DNA of 64,000 bases from Aestuariimicrobium sp. p3-SID1156 (GTDB lineage Bacteria; Actinomycetota; Actinomycetes; Propionibacteriales; Propionibacteriaceae). The notes beneath the pieces are model-generated. The model was not told where the DNA came from, searched no databases, and saw only the letters and a program-made list of their open reading frames with translations. Positions within the stretch are counted from its first letter, which is position 1; each line of letters opens with the position of its first letter. Both the position numbers and the translations under genes were made by a program. Positions 1-8,966 of this stretch are shown in pieces. The stretch is from assembly GCF_025144225.1 (NCBI RefSeq), contig NZ_JALXXB010000001.1:504170-568169 (forward strand). Reading direction: 5' to 3'.

Positions 1-468
1 GAAACGGTGGTCTATCCCAATCATGGGGCTGCGGTCATCGAGGACATCGAGACTCGCAAGATCAAGGGTGAGGACAGGCTCTACCTGGTCCTTCGAATCA
101 TTGGTCAGAACGATTTGGTGGTGAGGGTTCCGGAGAGCAACGTCGACCTGGTCGGTGTTCGCGACGTCGTCGATGCCGACGGTCTGGAGCGGGTCTTCAC
201 CGTGCTCCGTGCTCCCCACACCGAGGAGCCGACCAACTGGTCGCGTCGTTACAAGGCGAACCTCGAGAAGCTGCACTCGGGCAATGTGCTCAAGGTGGCC
301 GAGGTTGTCCGTGACCTGTGGCGTCGAGAGAAGGATCGTGGTCTGTCGGCTGGCGAGAAGCGCATGCTGGCCAAGGCTCGTCAGATCCTGGTCTCCGAGC
401 TTGCCCTGGCCGAGAAGGTCGAGGAGGACCGCGCAGAGGTCCTGCTGGACGAGGTCCTGGCTTCCTGA
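1..468 (+). CDS. carD: CarD family transcription regulator, 5' end outside window
   Basis: CarD binds the RNA polymerase beta subunit and promoter DNA and stabilises the open complex, notably at rRNA promoters. The frame is open from base 1 ([12 protein letters not shown]), which lines up with the mycobacterial protein from about residue 7, so only the first few residues are missing. Visible are the end of the N-terminal RNAP-interaction fold, the very conserved [20 protein letters not shown] block, and the helical C-terminal DNA-binding domain with [15 protein letters not shown]. The stop is followed 17 bases later by ispD, an arrangement widespread in actinobacteria. Identification is secure; the true start is not visible. 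Confidence 0.95.
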   Translation, partial: ETVVYPNHGAAVIEDIETRKIKGEDRLYLVLRIIGQNDLVVRVPESNVDLVGVRDVVDADGLERVFTVLRAPHTEEPTNWSRRYKANLEKLHSGNVLKVAEVVRDLWRREKDRGLSAGEKRMLAKARQILVSELALAEKVEEDRAEVLLDEVLAS

Positions 469-485
469 TCACCGGTTGAACCCGG

Positions 486-1217
486 GTGGATGAATCTGTC
501 TCCACGCCCGTCGCGGGCGTGATCGTTGCTGCCGGTTCGGGCGTCAGGCTCGGCGGTGCGATGCCCAAGGCGCTGCGCGAGATCCGGGGACGATCCTTGG
601 TCGCGCGGTCGGCCGATGCCCTGCTTGCTGGTGGATGCACCCATCTCGTGGTGGTCGTCGCCCAGGGATTGCAGGAGCACTTCCAGGCGGCTCTGGCGGG
701 CATCAACGCGCCCATCTCCTATGCGGTGGGCGGTAGCCGCCGTCAGGACTCCGTGGTGGAGGGATTGCGTGTTCTTGCCACTGACCCTGAGCTGGCCACG
801 TGTCGCGTCGTCCTGGTACATGACGCAGCCCGCGCGTTGGTGCCGCCCTCGGTGGTGGGCACGGTGATCGAGGCCGTCAACGGAGGTGCCGCCGCGGTGA
901 TTCCCGTGATCCCGATGATCGACTCGGTGCGCCGGGACGAGCATGAGGCGGGCAGTTCCGTGGTGGACCGCAGCGATCTCAGGCTGGTCCAGACGCCGCA
1001 GGGTTTTGACCTGCAGGTCCTGGTGGCCAGCCACGCCGTCGCCCTGCGACGGGGGCTGGAGGTCACCGATGACGCAGCCGTCTGTGAAGCGACCGGCCAC
1101 CCGGTGTTGCTGGTGCCGGGGTCCCGGGACTCCCTCAAGGTGACCGAACCCTTCGACCTCGTCGTTGCCGAGGCCATCTGTGACCAGCGCGAGATCCACC
1201 AGGAGGACCCCGCATGA
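486..1217 (+). CDS. ispD: 2-C-methyl-D-erythritol 4-phosphate cytidylyltransferase
   Basis: IspD transfers CMP from CTP to methylerythritol phosphate, the third step of the MEP isoprenoid pathway, in the cytoplasm. The 243-residue product has the usual length. The N-terminal nucleotide-binding signature [15 protein letters not shown] lies near residues 13-30, and the VHDAAR metal/substrate motif is central. It starts at GTG 17 bases after carD and its stop overlaps the ispF start by 4 bases (ATGA), so the two MEP enzymes are probably translationally coupled. No separate promoter is obvious, so transcription probably continues from carD. Confidence 0.95.
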   Translation: MDESVSTPVAGVIVAAGSGVRLGGAMPKALREIRGRSLVARSADALLAGGCTHLVVVVAQGLQEHFQAALAGINAPISYAVGGSRRQDSVVEGLRVLATDPELATCRVVLVHDAARALVPPSVVGTVIEAVNGGAAAVIPVIPMIDSVRRDEHEAGSSVVDRSDLRLVQTPQGFDLQVLVASHAVALRRGLEVTDDAAVCEATGHPVLLVPGSRDSLKVTEPFDLVVAEAICDQREIHQEDPA

Positions 1218-1690
1218 TCCTGCCTCGCACCGGAATCGGCACCGACGTCCACCAGCTCGTGGAGGGGGAGCCGATGTGGTGCGCCGGGCTTCACTTTCCC
1301 GATGAGGCGCGCGGGCTCTCTGGTCACAGCGATGGTGACGTCGCATGCCATGCCGCCTGCGATGCGCTGCTTTCCGCGTCCGGGTTGGGGGACATGGGCA
1401 GCAACTACGGCACTTCGAGACCTGAATGGGCCGGTGCCTCGGGCATCGCCTTTCTGATCGAGACGGCCAGGCGTGTGCGCGCCGCCGGGTTCGAACTCGG
1501 CAATGTCGCGGTCCAGGTGATCGGGAACCGTCCTCGCATCGCCGCCCGGCGCGCGGAGGCCGAACGTGTCATGGAGGAGGCGTTGGGCTGCCCGGTGAGC
1601 CTGTCCGCAACCACCACCGACGGGCTCGGGCTCACGGGGCGCGGTGAAGGCGTTGCGGCTGTGGCGACCGCGCTGATCGTGCCAGCCTGA
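1214..1690 (+). CDS. ispF: 2-C-methyl-D-erythritol 2,4-cyclodiphosphate synthase
   Basis: IspF cyclises CDP-methylerythritol 2-phosphate to the cyclodiphosphate in the MEP pathway; the family forms trimers with a zinc site. The 158-residue product shows the zinc ligands in GTDVHQL (Asp/His near residues 8-10), the GHSDGDV segment, and the [16 protein letters not shown]-terminal signature. The middle motif reads [15 protein letters not shown] rather than the enterobacterial form; mycobacterial IspF diverges in the same way, so this is lineage-typical. The ATG overlaps the ispD stop. Convergent to the zinc peptidase gene, with one base between the stops. Confidence 0.95.
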   Translation: MILPRTGIGTDVHQLVEGEPMWCAGLHFPDEARGLSGHSDGDVACHAACDALLSASGLGDMGSNYGTSRPEWAGASGIAFLIETARRVRAAGFELGNVAVQVIGNRPRIAARRAEAERVMEEALGCPVSLSATTTDGLGLTGRGEGVAAVATALIVPA

Positions 1691-1691
1691 G

Positions 1692-2975
1692 TCAGGCGAC
1701 CTGGTCCGGGCTGACCACGTAGGAGTTGCACACCGCGACGTCGCTGCTGCCCAGGCCCTTGGTGGCCCATGCCTCGCGTGTGTGCATCTTCGGATGCGTC
1801 GACTCCTTGTCGACGCGAGGACGCCCCGGGCGATCGGACCCGAAGTTCCTGAACGTGCTGATCACCTGCGCGTGGTCGGCCGAGGTCATCTCCAGTGACT
1901 TGCTCGTGCTGCGGAAGAACATCGCGGCCATGCAGTCCGCCTGGGCCTCGTTGCGACGCACCAGCAGCAGGGCCTCGGACTTGGTCTTGGCCCTGTCAGC
2001 GGCCAGGTTACGGGCAGGGATGATGCCACTGCGCCCCTGGACCAGGTGAGCGAACTCGTGGGCCATGATGGACTCCAGCGCCCAGGTCTTGTCGTCCATG
2101 TCCAACACGTCGAGTACGTCGATGGCGAAGTAGAGGTTCTGGTCGCGGGAGCAGTACATGGCGTTCTTCATCTGCATCTTGCCGCAGGGGGTCTGGCGCG
2201 GGGTGGTCATGACCGTGATCGTGGGGCGAATCGCCTTGTATTCGGCGGCATCCAGGGCGGGGCCCCAGACCCGCAGCAGGCAGTCGAGTTGCTCCTCGAG
2301 CCGGGCCTTCATCTCGCTCGCCGTGGCGCCCGCCATGTCCTTCCTGGCCATCTCGCACCGAACCGGCACCGCCAGTGACTCGTCGTAGAGCGTGTTCCCC
2401 TCCATCAACTCGTTCATGTCGCTCACCGTCGCTTGGGGGAGAGGGGGGTTCACCGACTGCGTCGTCGGGATGACGTAGTCCTCGTTCTTCCACTCCGGGG
2501 TCGGCGATGCCGTGGGCCCCAAGGGGCCGCCGCCATCGCGGGACTGTACCCAGACCGCCACCAGGGCGACGCAGAGAGCGATCACCAGAACAGTCAGCGC
2601 CGCCACCGCCTTGTCCCCCCTTGCCTTGGGGGTCGGCTGCGGGAAGGGCTGCTGATAGGGGTAGGGGGGACGCTGCTGTGGCTGCTGCCAGGGGCCCTGC
2701 TGCCACGGCCCCGGTTGCGGCTGTTGCTGCCATGGGGGAGGCTGCAGCTGCCAGTGCGCTGGCTGGGCAGGGGCCCCCATCGGCGGCGGCTGGAAGTGGT
2801 TCTGCTGGTAGGGAGCCGGCCAGGGCTGCTGGGGGTGCTGCCGATCCGGCGGCTCGGGCCGCCAGGAATTGCGAAACTGTGGCCCTGTGGGTCGGCTCAC
2901 CGGAGTGGGCTGACTTGCCGGCAACCACGATTGTCCGCCCTGGGGCGGCTGCGGGTGCTGGAAGTCGCTGGTCAC
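1692..2975 (-). CDS. Membrane-anchored neutral zinc metallopeptidase
   Basis: Predicted to be an extracytoplasmic zinc peptidase of the putative neutral zinc metallopeptidase (YpfJ-like) family; substrate unknown. The 427-residue product begins with about 120 residues rich in Pro and Gln (cytoplasmic by prediction), then one membrane segment (AALTVLVIALCVALVAVWV), then the catalytic domain with the zinc motif HEFAH in IMAHEFAHLVQG, followed downstream by an EAQADCMA segment that probably gives the third ligand. An upstream ATG at 3056 would run across the glyA start. The GTG at 2975 is preferred because TACAGT lies six bases upstream of it (2982-2987). Confidence 0.8.
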   Translation of the reverse strand: MTSDFQHPQPPQGGQSWLPASQPTPVSRPTGPQFRNSWRPEPPDRQHPQQPWPAPYQQNHFQPPPMGAPAQPAHWQLQPPPWQQQPQPGPWQQGPWQQPQQRPPYPYQQPFPQPTPKARGDKAVAALTVLVIALCVALVAVWVQSRDGGGPLGPTASPTPEWKNEDYVIPTTQSVNPPLPQATVSDMNELMEGNTLYDESLAVPVRCEMARKDMAGATASEMKARLEEQLDCLLRVWGPALDAAEYKAIRPTITVMTTPRQTPCGKMQMKNAMYCSRDQNLYFAIDVLDVLDMDDKTWALESIMAHEFAHLVQGRSGIIPARNLAADRAKTKSEALLLVRRNEAQADCMAAMFFRSTSKSLEMTSADHAQVISTFRNFGSDRPGRPRVDKESTHPKMHTREAWATKGLGSSDVAVCNSYVVSPDQVA

Positions 2976-2981
2976 CCCTCC

Positions 2982-2987
2982 ACTGTA
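2982..2987 (-). promoter_or_regulatory. -10 element of the zinc peptidase gene
   Basis: On the minus strand TACAGT is followed by six bases (GGAGGG) and then GTG at 2975. This predicts a transcript starting at or near the start codon and supports that start over the upstream ATG. The GGAGGG could alternatively be a very close ribosome binding site. Confidence 0.5.
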
Positions 2988-3001
2988 GGCGTCGGGGGGG
3001 C

Positions 3002-3007
3002 TAGATT
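3002..3007 (+). promoter_or_regulatory. -10 element and RBS of glyA
   Basis: TAGATT at 3002-3007 would start transcription near 3014, leaving a leader of about 30 bases that contains AGGAG at 3032-3036, six bases before the GTG at 3043. glyA therefore looks like a leadered gene, unlike most first genes in this window. Confidence 0.4.
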
Positions 3008-3042
3008 GGGCTGGGTCAGTTCCCCTCGCCCAGGAGTACGCC

Positions 3043-4482
3043 GTGTCCCAGGTCAACGCTGAGCTGAACAGCGCCTACAAGACCATCCTCAACGTCATCG
3101 GCGGCATCGAACCTCGCATCGCCGAGGCCACCCGTCAGGAGCTGGCAGACCAGCGCGCGTCACTCAAGTTGATCGCCTCGGAGAACTACGCCTCCCTGCC
3201 GGTGCTCGCGACCATGGGCACCTGGTTCAGTGACAAGTACGCCGAGGGCACCGTCGGGCACCGCTTCTACGCCGGCTGCCAGAATGTCGACACCGTTGAG
3301 TCGGTCGCCGCCGAGCACGCCCGCAACCTCTTCGGCGCCGAGTACGCCTACGTCCAGCCGCACTCCGGGATCGACGCCAACCTGGTCGCCTACTGGGCCA
3401 TCCTGGCCAACCGCATCGAGAGTCCGGCCCTGGAACAGCTGGGTGCCAAGACGGTCAATGATCTCACCGAGCAGGACTGGGAGACCCTCCGCAAGACTTT
3501 CGGTGAGCAGCGGGTGATGGGCATGGCGCTGGACGCCGGCGGCCACCTCACCCACGGCTTCCGGCACAACATCTCCGGCAAGATGTTCCACCAGCGCAGC
3601 TATGGCACTGATCCCGAGACCGGTCTGATCGACTACGACAAGCTGCGCCGGGACGCCAAGGAGTTCAAGCCCCTCATCCTCATCGCGGGCTACTCGGCCT
3701 ATCCGCGCCGGGTCAACTTCGCCACCATGCGCGAGATCGCCGACGAGGTCGGCGCCGTTCTCATGGTCGACATGGCCCACTTCGCCGGGCTTGTCGCCGG
3801 AAAGATCTTCCAGGGTGATGAGAACCCGATCGCCCACGCCGATGTGGTCACCACCACCACCCACAAGTCCCTGCGCGGCCCGCGCGGCGGCATGGTGCTG
3901 TCCACCAAGGAATTCGCCGCAGACATCGACCGCGGCTGCCCGATGGTGCTGGGCGGCCCGCTCTCGCACATGATGGCTGCCAAGGCCGTGGCCCTCGCCG
4001 AGGCGCAGACCGCCGACTTCCAGACCTACGCCCAGAATGTCGCCGACAACGCCCAGTCCCTGGCCGAGGGCTTCCTGAAGCGCGGCGGCAAGCTGGTCAC
4101 CGGCGGCACCGACAACCACCTGGTCCTGCTCGACGTCACCACCTTCGGCCTGACAGGCCGCCAGGCCGAGTCCGCCCTGCTCGACGCCGGTGTGGTCACC
4201 AACCGCAACTCGATCCCGCAGGACCCGAACGGCGCCTGGTACACCTCCGGCGTTCGCCTCGGTACCCCCGCGCTCACCACCCGCGGCTTCACCGGCGAGG
4301 ACTTCGACCGTGTCGCCGAGCTCATCGTGGACGTGCTGGAGAACACCACCCCGGTCACCGCCTCCACCGGCAAGCCCGGGAAGGCGAAGTACACCCTGGC
4401 CGACGGTGTCGCGGACAGGACCAAGCAGGCCGCCAACGAGCTGCTCAACAACCATCCGCTCTACCCCGGACTGGAGCTCTGA
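3043..4482 (+). CDS. glyA: Serine hydroxymethyltransferase
   Basis: This PLP enzyme interconverts serine and glycine and charges tetrahydrofolate with a one-carbon unit, in the cytoplasm. The Schiff-base motif is [23 protein letters not shown] and the [11 protein letters not shown] substrate segment are intact. At 479 residues it is some 50 longer than the common bacterial enzyme (about 420-430). The extra length is mainly an insertion around residues 125-195 containing [25 protein letters not shown]. Related long forms are known to me from actinobacteria, but the function of the insertion is unknown. The GTG start has AGGAG at good spacing. It faces rlmB across an inverted repeat. Confidence 0.95.
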   Translation: MSQVNAELNSAYKTILNVIGGIEPRIAEATRQELADQRASLKLIASENYASLPVLATMGTWFSDKYAEGTVGHRFYAGCQNVDTVESVAAEHARNLFGAEYAYVQPHSGIDANLVAYWAILANRIESPALEQLGAKTVNDLTEQDWETLRKTFGEQRVMGMALDAGGHLTHGFRHNISGKMFHQRSYGTDPETGLIDYDKLRRDAKEFKPLILIAGYSAYPRRVNFATMREIADEVGAVLMVDMAHFAGLVAGKIFQGDENPIAHADVVTTTTHKSLRGPRGGMVLSTKEFAADIDRGCPMVLGGPLSHMMAAKAVALAEAQTADFQTYAQNVADNAQSLAEGFLKRGGKLVTGGTDNHLVLLDVTTFGLTGRQAESALLDAGVVTNRNSIPQDPNGAWYTSGVRLGTPALTTRGFTGEDFDRVAELIVDVLENTTPVTASTGKPGKAKYTLADGVADRTKQAANELLNNHPLYPGLEL

Positions 4483-4496
4483 GCCTCAGTTCCTCT

Positions 4497-4526
4497 GCGG
4501 CGGCCACCCGAGGGGTGGTCAGCCGC
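4497..4526. terminator. Inverted repeat between convergent glyA and rlmB
   Basis: A GCGGC + GGCCACCC stem pairs with GGGTGGTC + GCCGC around a GAG loop, with one G-T pair and one bulged A. It lies between the glyA stop and the rlmB stop and reaches into the last codons of rlmB. No T tract follows, so it may be a weak or Rho-assisted bidirectional terminator. Confidence 0.55.
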
Positions 4527-5475
4527 GGCATCGCCCGATCTCGTAGAGCGCGATGGACGCGGCCACGGAGGCATTGAGGGATTCCACCTCGCTGCTGATG
4601 GGGATCGACACCAGGTGGTCGCAGTTGTCACGGACCAGCCGGGACAGGCCCTCACCCTCGGAGCCGAGCACGACGACCAGGGGGCCGTCCACGCCGGGGA
4701 TGCCCGCGACGTCCACGTCCCCTTCGCCGGCGAGGCCGACGATGGTGAAGCCCGCCTTGGCGTACTGCTGCAGGCTCCGGTTCAGGTTGGTGGCCATCGC
4801 CACGGGGATGCGGGCAGCCGCACCCGCGGAGGTCTTCCACGCCGCAGCTGTCATCGACGCCGAGCGACGTTCCGGGATCACCACGCCATGCGCCCCGAAA
4901 GCAGCCGCGGAGCGGATCACCGCACCCAGGTTGCGGGGGTCGGTGATCTGGTCGCAGAACACGACCAGCGCCTCCCGGTCCTCGTCGTTGATGGCGTCTG
5001 CCAGCACATCATCCGGGTGCGCGTACTCGTAGGCCGGCAGCTGCAGGGCGACGCTCTGGTGCAGCGCGCCCTGGGTGAGCCGGTCCAGTTCGACGCGGGT
5101 GACCTGCATCAGCGGGATCGACTTCTCGGCAGCGATCTTGAGGATGTCGCGCAGGCGGTCGTCGCGATCGGCGCCCTCGGCGACGAACGCGGTCTTGACC
5201 GGCAGCCCGGCCTGGAGCGCCTCGAGAACGGGATTGCGGCCGACGACCCACTCCGGGCCCGCCCCCGGGCGTCCTTTGGTGAGGTTGCGGCGGGGCTGGG
5301 CGGCCTGGCGCTTGGCGGCAGCCTGCTTGGCCTTGTAGGCCTTGTGGTACGTGCGGTCCTCCGCCTTGGGCGTGGGGCCCTTGCCCTCGAGCCCTCGACG
5401 GACGCGCCCGCCGGAGCCGGCAGTGCGTCCCTTGCCCTTGGTGGTGGCGCCGCGGCGCTGCGAGTTTCCGGCCAT
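4519..5475 (-). CDS. rlmB: 23S rRNA 2'-O-methyltransferase, RlmB/TrmH (SpoU) family
   Basis: Predicted SAM-dependent 2'-O-methylation of a guanosine in 23S rRNA. The 318-residue product has a basic Gly/Lys/Arg-rich extension (about residues 1-75), then an L30e-like substrate-binding domain (WVVGRNPVLEALQ), then the knotted SpoU methylase domain with DQITDPRNLGAVIRSA, VLGSEGEGLS and IPISSEVESLNASVA. A start seven codons upstream is possible, but ATG at 5475 overlaps the cysS stop by one base (TGATG), indicating coupling. The cysS-rlmB pairing is common in actinobacteria. Exact rRNA target is inferred from family. Confidence 0.9.
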   Translation of the reverse strand: MAGNSQRRGATTKGKGRTAGSGGRVRRGLEGKGPTPKAEDRTYHKAYKAKQAAAKRQAAQPRRNLTKGRPGAGPEWVVGRNPVLEALQAGLPVKTAFVAEGADRDDRLRDILKIAAEKSIPLMQVTRVELDRLTQGALHQSVALQLPAYEYAHPDDVLADAINDEDREALVVFCDQITDPRNLGAVIRSAAAFGAHGVVIPERRSASMTAAAWKTSAGAAARIPVAMATNLNRSLQQYAKAGFTIVGLAGEGDVDVAGIPGVDGPLVVVLGSEGEGLSRLVRDNCDHLVSIPISSEVESLNASVAASIALYEIGRCRG

Positions 5476-6908
5476 CAGTTCTTCTCCAGTTCCCACCGGG
5501 CACCCTGCGGGGTGTCGGTGATCTTGAGGCCGAGTGCGGCCAGTTGGTCGCGGACGGCATCAGCGGCGGCCCAGTCCTTGCGGGCGCGGGCATCGGCGCG
5601 CTGGGCCAGCATCGCCTGCACCAGCCCGTCGACCACCGGCTCCAGCTCGCCGGACCCCCCAGAGGCGAGGTGCGCCCATTCGGGGGCGTCCGGGTTGAGG
5701 CCCAGGACGTCGAGCATGTCGAGGACCTGTGCCAGCAGGGGAGCCAGGGCATCCAGGTCCTTGGCGGCGATCGCCTTGTTGCCGTCGCTGATCGTGCCGA
5801 ACAGGGACGCGACCGCTCCCGGCGTCCCGAGGTCATCGTTCATCGCCTCGACGAAGGCGGTGGGCAGGTCTGCCTCGACCACGGGCACCTCGAGTTCGCG
5901 TGCCCGGGCCAGGAAGCCGTCAATGCGCTCGATCGCCTTGCCGGCCTCGTCGAGTGAGCCGCGGGTCGCCTCGTCGGCGGGGGAGAAGTCGATCATGGAA
6001 CGGTAGTGCGGGGCGAGCAGGAAGAAGCGGACCGCGCGCGGGTTGTGCATCCGGGTCACCTCGCTCACCTTGGCGGTATTGCCCAGGGATTTGCTCATCT
6101 TCTCCCCGGCCATGGTGACCCACGCGTTGTGCATCCAGTAGTGCGCGAAGGGACGCCCGGCAGCCCGCGACTGGGCCAGTTCGTTCTCGTGGTGCGGGAA
6201 GCGCAGGTCGATGCCTCCGCCGTGGATGTCGAAGGCATCGCCCAGGTACTTGCCGGCCATGGCGGAGCACTCGATGTGCCAGCCCGGGCGTCCACGGCCC
6301 CAGGGTGAGGGCCAGGAGGCGGTCTCGGGCTCGCCCGCCTTGTGGCCCTTCCAGAGGGCGAAGTCGCGCGGGTCTCGCTTGCCGCGCGGGTCGGCGTCGC
6401 CCGCGGGCTCCATCTCGTCGAGCTTCTGGTGGGACAGCTCGCCGTACTGGGGCCAGGAGCGTACGTCGAAGTAGACGTCGCCGGATTCGTCGGGGGCGGG
6501 GTAGGCGTGGCCGCGATCAATGAGGGTCTGGATCAGCTCGACCATCTCGGGGATGTGGCCGGTCGCACGCGGCTCGTAGGTGGGCGGCAGGCAGCCCAGC
6601 GACGCGTAGGCCTCGTGCAGCTCGTTCTCGAACTCGTACGCATGGGCGTACCAGGCCACGCCACGCTCGGCGGACTTGGCCAGGATCTTGTCGTCGATGT
6701 CGGTGACATTGGCGATGATGTCGACCTGGTACCCGCAGTGCTCAAGCCAGCGGCGCAGGACGTCGAAGACGACCTCCTTGCGAATGTGGCCCAGATGCGG
6801 GGAGGACTGCACGGTCAGGCCACAGTGGTAGATCGAGACCCGACCCTCGACGAGGGGCGTGAAGTCATGGACCTGACGGGTGGCGGAGTCGTACAGACGG
6901 AAGTTCAC
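5475..6908 (-). CDS. cysS: Cysteinyl-tRNA synthetase
   Basis: Class I aminoacyl-tRNA synthetase charging tRNA-Cys in the cytoplasm. The 477-residue product has a zinc Cys in IYHCGLTV, the HIGH-type motif SPHLGH, the KMSKS motif in [10 protein letters not shown], and a C-terminal helical anticodon-binding region. The related mycothiol ligase MshC is shorter and lacks this C-terminal part, so CysS is the better call. The GTG start is preceded by TAGACT plus six bases. rlmB follows with a one-base overlap. Confidence 0.95.
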   Translation of the reverse strand: MNFRLYDSATRQVHDFTPLVEGRVSIYHCGLTVQSSPHLGHIRKEVVFDVLRRWLEHCGYQVDIIANVTDIDDKILAKSAERGVAWYAHAYEFENELHEAYASLGCLPPTYEPRATGHIPEMVELIQTLIDRGHAYPAPDESGDVYFDVRSWPQYGELSHQKLDEMEPAGDADPRGKRDPRDFALWKGHKAGEPETASWPSPWGRGRPGWHIECSAMAGKYLGDAFDIHGGGIDLRFPHHENELAQSRAAGRPFAHYWMHNAWVTMAGEKMSKSLGNTAKVSEVTRMHNPRAVRFFLLAPHYRSMIDFSPADEATRGSLDEAGKAIERIDGFLARARELEVPVVEADLPTAFVEAMNDDLGTPGAVASLFGTISDGNKAIAAKDLDALAPLLAQVLDMLDVLGLNPDAPEWAHLASGGSGELEPVVDGLVQAMLAQRADARARKDWAAADAVRDQLAALGLKITDTPQGARWELEKN

Positions 6909-6914
6909 CCCGTC

Positions 6915-6920
6915 AGTCTA
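6915..6920 (-). promoter_or_regulatory. -10 element of cysS
   Basis: TAGACT on the minus strand ends six bases before the GTG of cysS. This predicts a leaderless cysS-rlmB transcript. Confidence 0.55.
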
Positions 6921-6930
6921 GTGGGGCAGG

Positions 6931-7242
6931 TCAGCCACGATGCTGGTCGAAATCGACGACGCTGTAGCTCCACAGTTCGGCGGAGATACCGGCAGGACTA
7001 GGGCGACCCGAGCCGTGCGCCTTGGTGAAGGCGGCACCGGAGGCCCAGGACTGGTAGGCGTCCTCGTCGCGCCAGCGGGTCACGACCAGCCAGGTGGTGC
7101 GGTCGTCGGCCGGACGCAGCAGCTCGAAGCCCTCGAAGCCGTCCTGCCCGTCGACGGCGCCCTGGCGCTGGGCGAAACGCTCCGCGAGGGTGTCGCCGGA
7201 GTCGGCCGGCACGGTGATGGCATTGATCTTGACGATGCTCAT
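6931..7242 (-). CDS. mhuD: MhuD-like heme-degrading monooxygenase
   Basis: The 103-residue antibiotic-biosynthesis-monooxygenase-fold protein matches mycobacterial MhuD, a non-canonical cytoplasmic heme oxygenase that releases iron and forms mycobilins. Asn7, Arg22, Phe23 and Trp66 fall at the same numbers as the MhuD active-site residues, and the proximal His is at 76 (75 in MhuD). The ATG at 7242 is chosen over one six codons upstream because TAGGCT lies seven bases before it and the alignment begins there. It lies between cysS and metNIQ with no heme transporter or obvious iron box nearby. Product regiochemistry cannot be read from sequence. Confidence 0.82.
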   Translation of the reverse strand: MSIVKINAITVPADSGDTLAERFAQRQGAVDGQDGFEGFELLRPADDRTTWLVVTRWRDEDAYQSWASGAAFTKAHGSGRPSPAGISAELWSYSVVDFDQHRG

Positions 7243-7249
7243 GGTGCCC

Positions 7250-7255
7250 AGCCTA
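7250..7255 (-). promoter_or_regulatory. -10 element of the MhuD-like gene
   Basis: TAGGCT on the minus strand ends seven bases before the ATG at 7242, predicting a leaderless mRNA separate from metNIQ upstream. Confidence 0.5.
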
Positions 7256-7263
7256 GGCATCGT

Positions 7264-7926
7264 TCAGCGGTGTTGCGTCCGCCTCGCCAGCCAGTTCCCC
7301 AGGAACTGCACGGCCTGCACGATCACGACGATGACCAGCACGGTGATCCAGGTGATGGCCCAGTCGAAGCGCTGGTAGCCGTAGCTCAGCGCGAAGGCGC
7401 CCAGGCCGCCGCCGGCCACGATCCCGGCCAGGGCGGACATGTCCACCACGGCGACGAACAGGAAGGTGTAGCCCAGGATCAGCGGGGCCAGCGCCTCGCG
7501 CAACAGCACGGTGTGGATGATCCGCCAGGTCGAGGCACCCATCGCTCGGGCCGCCTCGATGACTCCCGGGTCGACCGACACCAGGGACTGCTCCACCAGC
7601 CGCGCCGTGGCCATGGAGACCATGATCGAGGCGGGGAAGATGAAGGCATTGGTGCCGATGGAGGTTCCCACAACCGCTAGGGTTAGCGGCCCCATCGCGG
7701 CGATGAAGATGATGAAGGGGATCGGCCGGAAGAAGTTGATGATCACGTTGAGGATCGTGAACACCACCTTGTTCTGCTTCAGCCCTCCGCGGCGGGTGAG
7801 GTACAGCGTCAGGCCCAGGGCCAGACCGACCAGACCGCCGATGCCCATGGCTACCGCGACGATGTAGAGGGTCGTCCCGATGGCCTCCAGGAAGATGTCG
7901 CCATTGGTCGAGAAGTCGAACTTCAT
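7264..7926 (-). CDS. metI: Methionine ABC transporter permease
   Basis: Membrane subunit of the MetNIQ importer for methionine and its derivatives. The 220-residue protein has five to six predicted membrane segments and the permease loop EAARAMGASTWRIIHTVLLREALAPL, which contacts the ATPase. ATG at 7926 overlaps the metN stop by one base (TGATG). Last gene of the metQ-metN-metI operon; the MhuD-like gene follows but has its own promoter-like element. Confidence 0.93.
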   Translation of the reverse strand: MKFDFSTNGDIFLEAIGTTLYIVAVAMGIGGLVGLALGLTLYLTRRGGLKQNKVVFTILNVIINFFRPIPFIIFIAAMGPLTLAVVGTSIGTNAFIFPASIMVSMATARLVEQSLVSVDPGVIEAARAMGASTWRIIHTVLLREALAPLILGYTFLFVAVVDMSALAGIVAGGGLGAFALSYGYQRFDWAITWITVLVIVVIVQAVQFLGNWLARRTQHR

Positions 7927-8966
7927 CAGGCCACCACCTCCACGTCGGTGAAGTCGCGGACCGCGGCGATGGCCCCGGCAACTTGGTCCTCGGTGCCCTT
8001 GAGCGAGAAGGTCAGCGAACCGTAGGGGCGGTCGGCGATCTCCACGATCGAGCCGTAGACCAGGTCAGCGTGAACGCCGGCATCGTTGAGGGTGTTGACC
8101 ACGGTGCGTCCGGCGGTGTCCTCATCACGAATGGTGACCGTGATCAGCCGGCCGGGGTAGTTCGCGGCCAGGCGCTTCAGCGCCGCCGGGGTGGGCCTGT
8201 CGCGCAGGGAGGTCTGGACGAATCGTCGGGTCGTCGGGTGCTGGGGCCGGCTGAAGATGTCGTAGACCTCGCCGGACTCGATGACCTTGCCGGACTCCAT
8301 CACGGCCACGCGGTCGCAGAGGTTGCGCACCACGTCCATTTCGTGGGTGATGATGACGATGGTGATGCGCAGCTCCTTGTTGGCGCGGCGGAGCAGCTCG
8401 AGCACCTCGTCGGTGGTCTGCGGGTCGAGCGCCGAGGTGCATTCATCGGCCAGCAGGATCTTCGGGTTGGACGCCAGCGCGCGGGCGATCCCCACCCTCT
8501 GCTTCTGGCCTCCGGAGAGCTGGCTGGGGTAGGCATCGGCCCGGTCGGCGAGACCGACGAAGTCGAGCAACTCGGCGACCCTCGCGCGGCGCTTCGCCTT
8601 GTCCCACTGCTTGTTCTGGGCGTGGAGGATCTCCAGCGGGTAGGCCACGTTCTGGGCGACGGTCCGCGACTGCAGCAGGTTGAACTGCTGGAAGACCATG
8701 CCGATGTCGTGGCGCACGGTGAGCAGCTGCTTCTCGCTCATCGCCGAGACCTCGTGCCCGTCGACCACCAGGCGTCCGCTGGTGCAGGGCTCGAGGCCGT
8801 TGACCAGGCGGACGAGGGTGGACTTGCCGGCTCCGGAGAAGCCAATGACGCCGAAGACCTCTCCGGCGTTGATGTCCAGGGAAACGCCATCGACGGCGTG
8901 CAACTCGCCCTTCCTGGTGGTGAAGGTCTTGTGCACGCCGTCGAGCGTGATGATGGGTGCGGTCAC
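7926..8966 (-). CDS. metN: Methionine ABC transporter ATP-binding protein
   Basis: Powers methionine import. The 346-residue protein has Walker A GFSGAGKST, the LSGGQKQR signature, Walker B ILLADECTSALD and an H-loop ITHEMDVV. The C-terminal ~80 residues form the NIL domain (from about VTIRDEDTAG) that binds methionine and inhibits transport when the cell is replete; this separates MetN from other ABC ATPases. The GTG start overlaps the metQ stop by four bases (GTGA). Confidence 0.94.
   Translation of the reverse strand: MTAPIITLDGVHKTFTTRKGELHAVDGVSLDINAGEVFGVIGFSGAGKSTLVRLVNGLEPCTSGRLVVDGHEVSAMSEKQLLTVRHDIGMVFQQFNLLQSRTVAQNVAYPLEILHAQNKQWDKAKRRARVAELLDFVGLADRADAYPSQLSGGQKQRVGIARALASNPKILLADECTSALDPQTTDEVLELLRRANKELRITIVIITHEMDVVRNLCDRVAVMESGKVIESGEVYDIFSRPQHPTTRRFVQTSLRDRPTPAALKRLAANYPGRLITVTIRDEDTAGRTVVNTLNDAGVHADLVYGSIVEIADRPYGSLTFSLKGTEDQVAGAIAAVRDFTDVEVVA

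Noticed and set aside
2486..2945. Pro/Gln repeats in the zinc peptidase N-terminus as a separate gene
   Set aside because: In frame with the peptidase and directly joined to its membrane segment, typical of this family in actinobacteria.
3160..4455. 431-codon minus-strand frame opposite glyA
   Set aside because: Complement of a secure serine hydroxymethyltransferase gene; no recognisable domain.
7243..7260. CCTAGG near the MhuD-like start as an IdeR iron box
   Set aside because: Only a six-base palindrome; the 19-bp iron-box consensus is not present.
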